NCBI GenBank assembly: GCA_028015205.1
Contig: CM051511.1
Location: 8,680,001-8,744,000, forward strand
From: Mytilisepta virgata
Lineage: Eukaryota; Mollusca; Bivalvia; Mytilida; Mytilidae
Length of the DNA: 64,000 nt
Reading direction: 5' to 3'
Shown here: positions 45,580 through 64,000 of the stretch, piece by piece
Layout: each line of letters begins with the position of its first letter
How positions within the stretch are numbered: the first letter of the stretch is position 1
The notes under the pieces: generated by a model
Databases searched by the model: none
What the model saw: the letters and a program-made list of their open reading frames with translations, nothing else
Told to the model about the DNA's origin: nothing
Made by a program: the position numbers and the translations under genes

Positions 45580-46900
45580 TGACATTTAAGATAAATTATA
45601 ACACGTTGAAAAAGTTTGAACCATACAATATCAGACAGACATCAAATGTCAGTCCCAGTGCAACCGTTTCACCCCACCACATTAATCAGAATCTAAATCA
45701 GTCTCCGTTTGAACAAACCGGCATCAGAAAAGAGGACTGGAAGTCGTCTTGCTGTTGTCGGTACTTACGATGACTTGCATTGTCCATATACCAAATAACT
45801 GTTGCAATGGCGCTACGTCCCATGGTTTTTGCACCAACTTGCACTCACAATACCAACTAGTTATGGGGTTGATATTGTCATCTGCATCGTACTCGATTCA
45901 TAGAAATACTATTTTAACGTTTTGTACCTAGATTAAATTTTTCCCTGCAATATATCGGGACGCAGGCAACGTAAGATTCTGATCGGCATAGTTCGGTACC
46001 AGAATCAACTGGACAACCCGACCGTAATTTAGCGAAGGTAAATATAGACCTGTGACATTCCATTCACCAAGTATCCACCACCTCTTTCGCGATTGTTTGC
46101 TAAGCTCCCTGTCACTTAGATCCTTCTGTTGTAGCTAATTTGGTTTCGTAGACTTTTGCAACATTTAACGCGCAATTTCACATTGTTCCACGGATTGTCT
46201 GATTAATTAAGGCTTGAATCTGTTGCAAAGCGCACTGACTGTTCTCAGATATTCTTTTAGATTTACATTATCGATATTTGGAACTACTTTGTCAGGATGT
46301 TTTCAACTTCTCAATCGCACATTTACGCACTTTACGGCCAATCTAATTTTTTAAACCAGTATGAAAGGTTATCATCACTGGTGTGACACTGGTTGTCAGA
46401 CTTGGACAGAAAAGGAGGAGACTGGGTTTGGATACCAATTTAATTTAAAAACCCGAGGGCGTCCGGGAACTACTTCATCATGTTGTCGTCATTTTATTTC
46501 AACATATGCTGTACAATACTTGCTTCGTTATTTTTTTCCATCGGCAAAGTAGGGGACCAATAATGTTTAGGATGTATCCGTCCCTCAAAGTTACAATCAT
46601 TGGTTGTGCAGAGAGAAACATCTACGCTAGAATTTGTACTTACTGCTTTTTTGTACGTAAATATAAGTGCCATCCATTACGGAATCTTACACAAATGACC
46701 TCGAAAGCCGTGTAGCAACGTTGCCTGTGTGTGTTTCAATCTCCTCTCTGCTAATATAGTTGAAACCAATATAAGGCGGCATGAAATCTGACACGACCAC
46801 AGTTTTAGCTTGCAATAAAATTTTTGAGAATTTGAACATTTTTACTAATAAGAAAAGGGACGTGTATCATACCGGTGAATCTCGTCACAATCCCAAGTTT
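45580..46900 (-). pseudogene. Remnant of a transposon gene with SWIM zinc-finger-like motif
   Basis: Minus-strand pieces in different frames read DFMPPYIGFNYISREEI (about 46740-46790), WNVTGLYLPSLNYG followed by LVPNYADQNLTLP (about 45980-46070), then NPITSWYCECK and, one frame on, AKTMGRSAIATVIWYMD (about 45780-45870). The last pair has the W-Y-C-x-C...A-x-V-x-W-Y spacing of SWIM-type fingers found in some DDE transposon proteins. The second Cys/His pair is lost here. The family assignment is from memory and the gene is dead. Confidence 0.35.
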
Positions 46901-49086
46901 TCTTGTATAGTCCAGGTTGATCATTTGTATGTCGTAAAAATGTGACTTCTCTTGGTTTTTGTTTTGTGCTATGTTTGGTTTGTCCTCGGTTATGTCTTCG
47001 TCATTGGGATTTCGATTTAAAAACTGCGTTACCAGTTAAATGATTTCGAACGCCGACTGGCAGCAACAAATCTTGTCTTACAAAAATGTGTAATCTTTAT
47101 GTTTCGGACAGAGCAACAAAGACGCAGCATTTCCTGGAAGTTTTACCAGTCGATACTATGGGCAGAGTTATAGTATTACTCCTGTCGATCATGCACTGCT
47201 GCTGTATGACTGGTGTTTGCTATACTAGCACCAGATTTATCAGATTTGTTAAATGTCTGCCTACATACATATATTGTCACAGCGCTTAGGGTCTTTAAAG
47301 TGTTCAAGTTGTGCTTATTTAATTTTCTAGCATGCCTTTGTTTAGATATTGATTTGCACGCACATAACACACTGGCTTCGTCGTCGTTATTTACAATTGG
47401 TTTTTTACATGCTTATAATAAGATAACTGATGTTATCAAACTACCGTAGTCCATTTCACTACCATTTACTCGTGTAAGCAGGCAATATAAAAAAAAATGG
47501 GGTGGAAGTTACACGTATGAATCTTGAATTTATTTTGTGCTAAAAATTTCTTTTAAATTGAAAAATGTGAAGTGTTAAAATTCTAGCTAGGGAAAATTAA
47601 GACAAAAAGCTTTTGCGGTTTTAAATAAAATGACAAAACTGAGAAGCTAGTAGGAAAAACCTTACGATTTTCTATCCCCGAGATTCGAACCCGCATATTA
47701 TTTAAATGCTATTTAGTTATCAAGAACTTTACAGACGAAGCTACATGTATGACGACTTGGTAATTTAAAGGTACATGTATTGAATTGATTTTTATTATAG
47801 AAAAGTTAAGTTTTTGGCAAATGACATATTTAGAACGAAGATAGGAAGCACACAAAATTTGAAAATCTATCAAGAAAACGTCATTTTTATTTGATTGTTT
47901 GTGGTTGTCACGGAATTCCCACTTCAAATGTGGGCCCCCCCCCCCCCCTTCCCCCCAACCAAAAAAAAAATGCGTTTTCAATATTTTTGTTAGCTTACTG
48001 TAAATGTTTGGTTGGATTTTTCATTCCAGAGAATTGAGAAATCAAAGAAAAACATTTTTTTACTATGGGAAAAAGTTAAATTTCACTCATAATAATAACT
48101 TTCAGAAAATGGCCCTCTGAGTGAAACACTATCTCGCCTTATTAGCCAAACCTCTTTCTGATGCTCTACCCAGGGAAATGATGATTAATAAAAAAAAAAA
48201 ATGGTATTACTAAATTCAAAATTCTGAATATTTTAAAATATAACAACAACAAAAAAAAAAGAATATACTAAATAAAGATATCGGTATCCCCGAATGTTTT
48301 ACTTTTATCTTTTAGTGAAATTCTCGCCCGTGCCCTTGAATATCATTAGGTTGGTCGCTTATATTGCGATACTTGAATGAAATTTGTATTGTATAAATGT
48401 GCCAAGCACTTTTGGAATAAAGAGTATACATCTCCCTCTCTTATATATCTGTCTCTAGATATTACCGTATTGTTTATTATGTCAACAAGAGTTTTGAGAT
48501 ATTACATTATTTCTGGCAGGTAAAAAAACTGTGAAGAATCGTAATTCTAAGACATATCCGTATGTAACGCTTCAAATAAATTCTATAATACTAATTTTAA
48601 TGCACAAGATGGGATTTCGTCATCAGTTATGCTTACGTCTTTAAATCTTAAAAAAAACTTCGATGAGCAAATTCAAACCGACAACATATGCAGACCAAAG
48701 GGTAAATGATAGAGATGTACGAGATACTCCTAAGTTTAATCAAAATCTATCATTTTTGTAATAGTAAATTTAAAGTATCTGTTTCGGGCTAGTATCTTAA
48801 TTAATGTGTTGGAATATTTTTTAATGATATTTCTATCTTTCTGGAAATATTCCCTGCTTATGTCTCTAGGGTAATGACAAACAGGAAAAGTATAAACGTA
48901 AAATAGACAAGATAACAAATTTAATCCTTTTGGGTCTTCCCCCATTTAAACCACGATAAATTGGTTTTTCCTTAATTGATAAAGTTTAAGTGCTGAAGTA
49001 AAATATTTATCTTGCCTTGATTTTTAAATTCAAACTTCATAAACGAGATGACATTCAGTATGTTGCCAGATCTTAACTGAACTAAC
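46901..49086. other. Intergenic stretch upstream of the TLR gene
   Basis: No exon is supportable. Contains a poly-C/poly-A run (about 47935-47970), a weak tRNA-like fragment, and AT-rich DNA. The TLR promoter must lie here, but I cannot place a core element. Confidence 0.5.
47672..47748 (-). repeat. Weak tRNA-like fragment
   Basis: The minus strand has a B-box-like GGGTTCGAATCTC and an upstream GTAGCTTCGTCTGTAAAG. Stems are poor. Probably a SINE relic. Confidence 0.3.
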
Positions 49087-51624
49087 ATGGGGTTTATAAA
49101 ATTATCTTTTGTTGTCATCTTATTAAAATGTACACAAGGTCATAGTGCAAACAAGAGCTGTATTTTTAATCACCTGACAGCTAACTGTTCTTTCATGGAT
49201 CTATGGGATATTCCTCAGAGATTGCCAACAAACATAACAGTTTTAGACCTTTCTGGAAATGTGATGACTGAACTTAAAGGCAATAGGCTATCTAGATACA
49301 GACACCTCAGAAAGTTGTACCTGGATAACAATAACATACATCGAGTACACAATGACGCATTTCAGGGCATTGGAAACTTAACAGTTTTGTCGCTTGCGGA
49401 GAATAAACTGCATCCTACGATTCTAACCAAAAAATTATTTGAAAAAATATCGAATCTTGAAGAATTATACTTAAATCGCAATTTGCGTAAACCTAATTCT
49501 GGTAGAGTTGTTTGTGAAAGAAAAACGTGCAAGTATCCTGATAAAGCATTTGCCGTATTGGAGAATTTAAAATTGCTGGCAATAGACCTGTGTGAATATT
49601 CAGAATTCGGAAAAGGATTCTCTCGTTTAAAACAACTTCAAGTTCTCAAATTTGACCATTGTTTGGCATGTAGTCTCTCCAATAAAACGTTCGAGAATTT
49701 CGGGAATTCTCAAATAGTCAATTTTAGCCTTAGCGGTTGTCAACAATATAAAACGTCACCAGATATTCAAAGCGGTATTTTGGAGTCGTTCAGCAATGTT
49801 AAAACCTTGGATTTATCGAATTCTTATTTTAGTCTTCGACATGCATTGGAACTTTTATATCCCTTCAGAAATAAATCTATGGACATGATCAATTTTCACC
49901 GCGTAAGTCTGTCATCACGTGACAGTTTAAGAAATCCATTCAAACTCATTCTTACTGCTGATATGATGAAATATATGAGAACAATATGTGTTAAAACATT
50001 AATATTGTCATACAATGGAATAGTTGACTTCCATAAGAATTCTTTACTTTCTTTCCAGCACCCTGAATGTTTTGAAAATGTTGTTCTATCAGCCAATAGT
50101 TTTACCTTTAATTACAATGAAATGTTTTTAGAGCTTTTTAAACTCTGTTCAAAGTCAGTGAATATGAAACTGTTTGATTATTCTTATGTTCCAGTTCAAT
50201 ACTTACATCAAAAATTTATTTTACCCCCAAATTTGCATGCCCCAATAGAACACACCTATAAGGAACTTCTCACATTAAAACCAAAAATGACATTTTTTCT
50301 TCCCCGAAAATTAGAAACTCTACGTTTAACCCACGTGCTAGGACACAGCGATATTTTTGACCTTCAAGTGAAACACGCGTCTAATCTAAAGCATTTAGAT
50401 TTGTCGTACTTCCAGTTTAAAGGCTTTCCGAGTCATATTTCAATTGATCCTTTCAATATTAGGTATTTAGATATGTCAGGAATAGATGCGTTTTTGTATA
50501 TCGATAAAAATATAATTTCCTTCTTCAGTGAAATTGAAACTGTCATTTTGAAAGATGTAAACTTGGATAGAATTATCAGAGAAGGTAAAAATATTTTTAG
50601 ATCATTTGGAAATAAAACAAAAACAATAGACCTATCGGAAAATCATTTAGATATAATACCCTTTGAATTGAACCACATAATGAATTTGGAAAACCTCAAT
50701 TTATCCAGTAATTCATTTCAAACCTTTCCAAGATCACTACATGGCTTGGAAAACATAAAGACGCTTGATTTATCACATAATCGACTGATAGGTTTGGATG
50801 TCCAAACAATGAAATGGTTGGATTTTCTCTGGGAAAAGCACAATAAGATATCACTTTTCATGGAAGGCAATTCATTTTACTGTTCTTGTGAAAATGAAAA
50901 ATTTGTTAAATGGTTATTTAAGACTAGCGTCAATCTTGACAAAAATGGAAATTATTCTTGTAACCTATTTAATGGTACTCAAAGTAATACAGAAACCGTT
51001 ATGAAGCAATTTCACGAAATTTTCTCACAATGCAATGCAGTCGTGTGGTTACGTACAGCTGTCATATGTATAGTGACCCTATTTGTTCTTATCTGCTCGA
51101 GTGCTGTGTTGTATCAGTTTCGATGGCGATTGACATATTTCCTTTATCGAAAATTAAAGGCTCAATATTTGAATCAGCCCATGGATATAGATTACGAGTA
51201 CGACGTTTTTGTTGCTTACGCACCGGATTCAACAGACTGGCTTATTGAAACGTTAATGCCTGTGTTAGAACAAAAGTGGAAATTGAAGGTTTGTGTGAAA
51301 GACCGTGATTTTCCGGTTGGTGCTGATCGAACAGATACTGTAATTGGAAGCATCAGGAGCAGCAAATATGTAGTTTTTATTATCACACCAGGTTTTGTAA
51401 ATCGAAGATGGGGACGTTTCGAAATTGATATGGCAAAGTATGAAATGTTCGAACAACGTAAAAAAGGGGGAATTATTGTTATCATAAAAGATGGCACTAC
51501 AAAAGACGATGTCCCTGCCGAATTTAGTTTAATTTGGAAAGAAATAGTTCTGATCGAATGGCCGTCTGAAACGGAAGATAATGAAAACACATGGTTTGAA
51601 TTAAAGTTACGTTTAAATGTCTAA
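49087..51624 (+). CDS. Toll-like receptor, single exon
   Basis: 845 residues without introns. Order: signal peptide (about 1-20, MGFIKLSFVVILLKCTQGHS); Cys-bearing N-terminal cap (about 24-35); leucine-rich repeats to about 590 (e.g. NITVLDLSGN, LENLNLSSNSFQTFP, IKTLDLSHNRL); one C-terminal Cys cap (YCSC at about 598-601, further Cys to about 650); a transmembrane helix (about 655-678, LRTAVICIVTLFVLICSSAV); and a cytoplasmic TIR domain (about 702-842). TIR box 1 is YDVFVAYA, box 2 is RDFPVGADRTDTVIGSI, and a box-3-like WFELKL lies near the end. It has a single Cys-cap cluster, like vertebrate-type TLRs. It would be a plasma-membrane or endosomal receptor signalling through MyD88-type adaptors (family knowledge). 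The ligand cannot be inferred. AATAAA lies at 51661. A decayed relative lies at 60255-60550. Confidence 0.95.
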   Translation: MGFIKLSFVVILLKCTQGHSANKSCIFNHLTANCSFMDLWDIPQRLPTNITVLDLSGNVMTELKGNRLSRYRHLRKLYLDNNNIHRVHNDAFQGIGNLTVLSLAENKLHPTILTKKLFEKISNLEELYLNRNLRKPNSGRVVCERKTCKYPDKAFAVLENLKLLAIDLCEYSEFGKGFSRLKQLQVLKFDHCLACSLSNKTFENFGNSQIVNFSLSGCQQYKTSPDIQSGILESFSNVKTLDLSNSYFSLRHALELLYPFRNKSMDMINFHRVSLSSRDSLRNPFKLILTADMMKYMRTICVKTLILSYNGIVDFHKNSLLSFQHPECFENVVLSANSFTFNYNEMFLELFKLCSKSVNMKLFDYSYVPVQYLHQKFILPPNLHAPIEHTYKELLTLKPKMTFFLPRKLETLRLTHVLGHSDIFDLQVKHASNLKHLDLSYFQFKGFPSHISIDPFNIRYLDMSGIDAFLYIDKNIISFFSEIETVILKDVNLDRIIREGKNIFRSFGNKTKTIDLSENHLDIIPFELNHIMNLENLNLSSNSFQTFPRSLHGLENIKTLDLSHNRLIGLDVQTMKWLDFLWEKHNKISLFMEGNSFYCSCENEKFVKWLFKTSVNLDKNGNYSCNLFNGTQSNTETVMKQFHEIFSQCNAVVWLRTAVICIVTLFVLICSSAVLYQFRWRLTYFLYRKLKAQYLNQPMDIDYEYDVFVAYAPDSTDWLIETLMPVLEQKWKLKVCVKDRDFPVGADRTDTVIGSIRSSKYVVFIITPGFVNRRWGRFEIDMAKYEMFEQRKKGGIIVIIKDGTTKDDVPAEFSLIWKEIVLIEWPSETEDNENTWFELKLRLNV

Positions 51625-51660
51625 ATTAGACTGATAAAAATCTTAAGACATTTCTATCCA

Positions 51661-51666
51661 AATAAA
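51661..51666 (+). promoter_or_regulatory. Poly(A) signal AATAAA of the TLR gene
   Basis: Canonical hexamer 37 bp downstream of the TLR stop codon. Confidence 0.65.
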
Positions 51667-52038
51667 TGAAGATAACACCATATATTAAAATTGTTTTTTG
51701 AATTCAGTTTCTTAACACAATATGGAGAGGCATTGAGAGAGACCTTCATTAAAAGTTAATACATTTAAATGATTTTCGTCTCATCAAACTCATTCGTTTT
51801 CAAAACAAAATGATATAACCCAGAAATTTCGTCATCTATAATTGCAATTTTTCTTGATTTTTCTTAATATATCTTCAATGGCTCTAATGCTTTAGTAGAG
51901 AATCTTAATAGGTTGAAATCAATATGGTGTGACCTAAACTGTTAGATTTTGATATGCGATTCCTTATTTTCATACATATAATAATGCTGTCCTATCTGCT
52001 GGTCGGACAATGACGCAGTATTAAAAATAACGCTTTAT

Positions 52039-52281
52039 TAAAAATAACAATCCAAAGATACTAATATTAGATATAGTAAATTTATACTATGCTGTATACG
52101 ACGCATTTCAAGGAGCTACCTCTCATCAGCAGCATTAAAACCGAAACATTTGGAAGACCAAAAACCAAACTTATATTAAACACGACGTACTCAACAAAAA
52201 ATACCAAAATAGGAAGCCAAATTTCAGCTAAGGAGATCTACCATGTGCAATACAAGGAATGAACCCTTAGTATTTCTATTA
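52039..52281 (+). mobile_element. Internal fragment of the LINE at 40.9-45.4 kb, opposite orientation
   Basis: This matches the complement of 41379-41597 almost base for base, including TGCTGTATACGACGCATTTC and GGAAGCCAAATTTCAGCTAA, with a short extra segment near 52060-52085. It starts and stops inside the LINE body, so it is neither a simple 5' truncation nor a full insertion. Confidence 0.8.
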
Positions 52282-52774
52282 TTTTTTAATTTTGCTAAAT
52301 ACTGGTAATTTCTGTAACAAATCAATGAATAAAATAATGAATAATATTAAAGGGCTTAATAGTACCTCGCTATGCAGTTCAATTGAAATCGTCAGTATTC
52401 ACGAGAAGCCTGTATAAAATAAAGCTCTTCAAAATATTGAAAGAGTGAGCAATTTCAACAAAATTTAAAATAAATATATTTGTAGTTCTCACTGTGAAAA
52501 GATCTGAAGGTATTTGCATTTAATTACGATATTACAGAAATTACAAGGGTGGGAAAATCAGTTCTTAATAAGTCCTTAATAAGGTTTGTTATGTGCTTTA
52601 TATTGTTTCAGTTATATCTTTATGGTATTTTGTTGCTCTGTTACATTCTTCCGAGTTTGCCTTGTCTTTTGAATTCGGCCTTTCTTGACAGTCTTATCGA
52701 TTTGGTACGCAAATGTATTATTTTGCCAATATTTGAAAACATTAAAGTGAAGTCTATAACTCCATATAACCCCA

Positions 52775-53400
52775 TAATAGAAGTTCTCGAAATTGACACC
52801 AGAGGAAAGTTGAATACAAAACTTTGCGACAAACGGGATGACTTTGACTTACCAATCGTCAACTTCCCATTTTTGAGCGGCAATATTCCAGAAGCGTCGG
52901 CGTATGGAGTATATATGTCACAACTCATACGTTATTCCAGAGCTTGTGACATATATATATATATATATATATATATTGACTTCCTGGACAGAGCCCGGCT
53001 TCTGACAGAAAAGTTGCTCAGACAGGGGTACGTTGCTCCTAGGCTGAAGTCATCCATATTAAAGTTTTATGGGCGTCATAATGACTTGGTTGACAGGTAT
53101 GAAAAAACCGTTTCCCAAATGAAAATGGACCTGTTCCATTGATATTATCCCTTCCTCATATCGGATTTGACATGGACAGCATGGCAGTCGTCCTGCAGGA
53201 AGCAGAGACCTCTTACTCTTCCGAAGCACCTGAGTCTACCCCCGGTTTTTTGGTGGGGTCCATGTTGCTGATATGTTTTTAGTTTTTAATTGTAGTGCAT
53301 GTATTGTTTTGGTCTTGTCTTCGTTGTTCTCCGGAGTTGCTACGATTTTTCTCTCCTTCGAATATCCCTTTGGTATTTCTTGACTTTACTATTTACAATC
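52775..53400 (+). mobile_element. Penelope-like retroelement 3' portion, copy 4
   Basis: The plus frame reads KLCDKRDDFDLPIVNFPFLS, AYGVYMSQLIRYSRACDIY, an AT-microsatellite-encoded IYIYIYIY, then DFLDRARLLTEKLLRQGYVA and KFYGRHNDLVDRYEKT, followed by the shared tail (CTTCCGAAGCACCTGAGTC). It is 5' truncated: no reverse-transcriptase core is present. The AT expansion (about 52950-52978) keeps the frame. It is the closest relative of the copy at 58756-59935. Confidence 0.75.
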
Positions 53401-54196
53401 ATTAAACAATTTGTAAGTGCAAACCGTACTAGCGGATGTGTATATATCACCACATATTAGTCAAGAAAAGGAAAAGTATTGATTAGAAAATTAAATCTTC
53501 CCCTTTATGATAGTATATATTTTCTCTATGTATGGTAGAATATAAAAAGGGGTGGCATTTAATTTCATTTATTCTCTGTCGAACTGTAGCCCTTTTTTGA
53601 TAAACTGCATTAGTGTATTAATTTAAAAACTCTTTGATACTACAGTCATGACAGTCAGTTCACAATCACGATACATCATGCACTTTTTATTTGTGACATG
53701 TATGTATTGTCTAATTACGCTTTTTCATGAAAAATAATTGCGACAATAAAAACGGCTTCTAATTTGCCTCTTTAACATAATCAATGCGTTTGAGGTTGCA
53801 GGATAAAGATACATTGTCTCTCTGAAAATATAAATTTTTTGTACTTGACATAAGACCGGAGAAATTCTGGCTTAACCGTGCACTACATACATAGTCGGGT
53901 AACTCTCACAAAATCAAGTCCATATACAGATATGGAATGCTTACTACATTTTTGTTATAACAATAGACAATTAAATGGTAGAACAATTACGTGAGGCTGA
54001 AATGAAAGGAAATTTGTATGGAGTTATTTGTCATTCAGGTAACTAGTATATAGAAGTGACATTGTTGTGATGTTAGGCGCTTTGACCTGTTCTGTGTCTT
54101 TAATTTGTTTATTAGTCATTGATTGTCATTTCAATGTACAAGTGCAACCGGTACATTAATCTATACTGAATTGTATACTTCAAGATTTGATAAATA
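53401..54196. other. Intergenic stretch, 3' flank of the second GH9 gene
   Basis: No exon is supportable. A segment at about 53795-53840 resembles the left arm of the palindrome in intron 1 of the first GH9 gene. Confidence 0.5.
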
Positions 54197-54202
54197 TTTA
54201 TT
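54197..54202 (-). promoter_or_regulatory. Poly(A) signal AATAAA of the second GH9 gene
   Basis: On the minus strand AATAAA begins 8 bases after the TAA stop codon. Confidence 0.7.
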
Positions 54203-54209
54203 AAAATAT

Positions 54210-63568
<9,359 letters not shown>

Positions 63569-64000
63569 CTGTAAAGAAATATGACCCTTTGATTTTTCTT
63601 TTTCAAGTGTAGATTTCGACAAAGTATTTAAAAAAAATCCAAGACAAGTCGTAAGAAAAGGATGATCGCTGGTCTAATAGGAAATAAATAAGATTTGAAA
63701 TAGGTGTTTTAGTTTGAGAGAACATATGAATAGTAAACAAATAAGCAAGAAAAAATATAGGTTCATGTGCTCATTTTAGAGCTATAAGGCCTTGAAAATT
63801 TGCAGGAAATGGGTTTTCGATGGATTTTTCATTGTCTTTGCATTGGCAACATCAGTCTCTTTAAAATGTATGAAAAAATAAAAAGGATTTCATAAGATTT
63901 TGTCAATTACCATTTTACGGTATATAGGATTGAATTATAAAAGAAAAAGTACGTGTTAATGGGAAAAAAATTTAATGTTTAAGAAATGGATTCCGAAAAT
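63569..64000. other. Intron 1 of the second GH9 gene, cut by the window edge
   Basis: No exon matching the expected signal peptide and WNGGFQGH-type start of a CBM2 is visible on the minus strand, so exon 1 must lie further right. Confidence 0.6.

Overview
The window looks like nuclear DNA of a bivalve mollusc. A mussel-type (Mytilidae) genome is my inference. The DNA is AT-rich, genes are split by many introns with GT..AG borders, and decayed transposons are dense. The best gene matches are animal-type: two secreted family-9 glycoside hydrolases (GH9) with a CBM2-like N-terminus, and an intronless Toll-like receptor (TLR). No prokaryotic operon structure is visible.

Layout. 1-22 kb is mostly repeats. 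It holds foldback hairpins, a 900-bp tandem duplication, a 3.5-kb inverted-repeat-flanked element carrying a decayed multicopy gene, mollusc-type tandem-repeat elements, and a degraded reverse-transcriptase element. One candidate two-exon gene of unknown function lies at 3.2-4.3 kb. 22.5-30.8 kb is a complete 11-exon GH9 gene on the + strand, which I could assemble to 607 residues. 31-49 kb is gene-poor. It holds tRNA-like SINE remnants, a possible 4.5-kb TIR-bounded element, a nearly full-length but dead LINE on the minus strand, and a SWIM/DDE-type transposon remnant. 49.1-51.6 kb is the TLR gene (845 residues, one exon). 54.2 kb to beyond the right edge is a second GH9 gene on the minus strand. 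Exons 2-11 are present; exon 1 would lie outside the window.

How it fits together. The two GH9 genes are convergent paralogues with the same intron positions and phases, and 8 of 10 comparable exons have identical lengths. They therefore come from duplication of an intron-containing ancestor. The TLR gene sits between them. A decayed piece of a TLR gene of the same type lies in intron 3 of the second GH9 gene, so the locus has been rearranged by local duplication. Truncated copies of one retroelement family recur five times, and about 150-bp palindromes recur five times, two of them inside GH9 introns. The GH9 enzymes would be secreted endo-beta-1,4-glucanases acting on plant or algal cellulose. 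The TLR would be a membrane immune receptor. No functional link between the two kinds of gene is shown.
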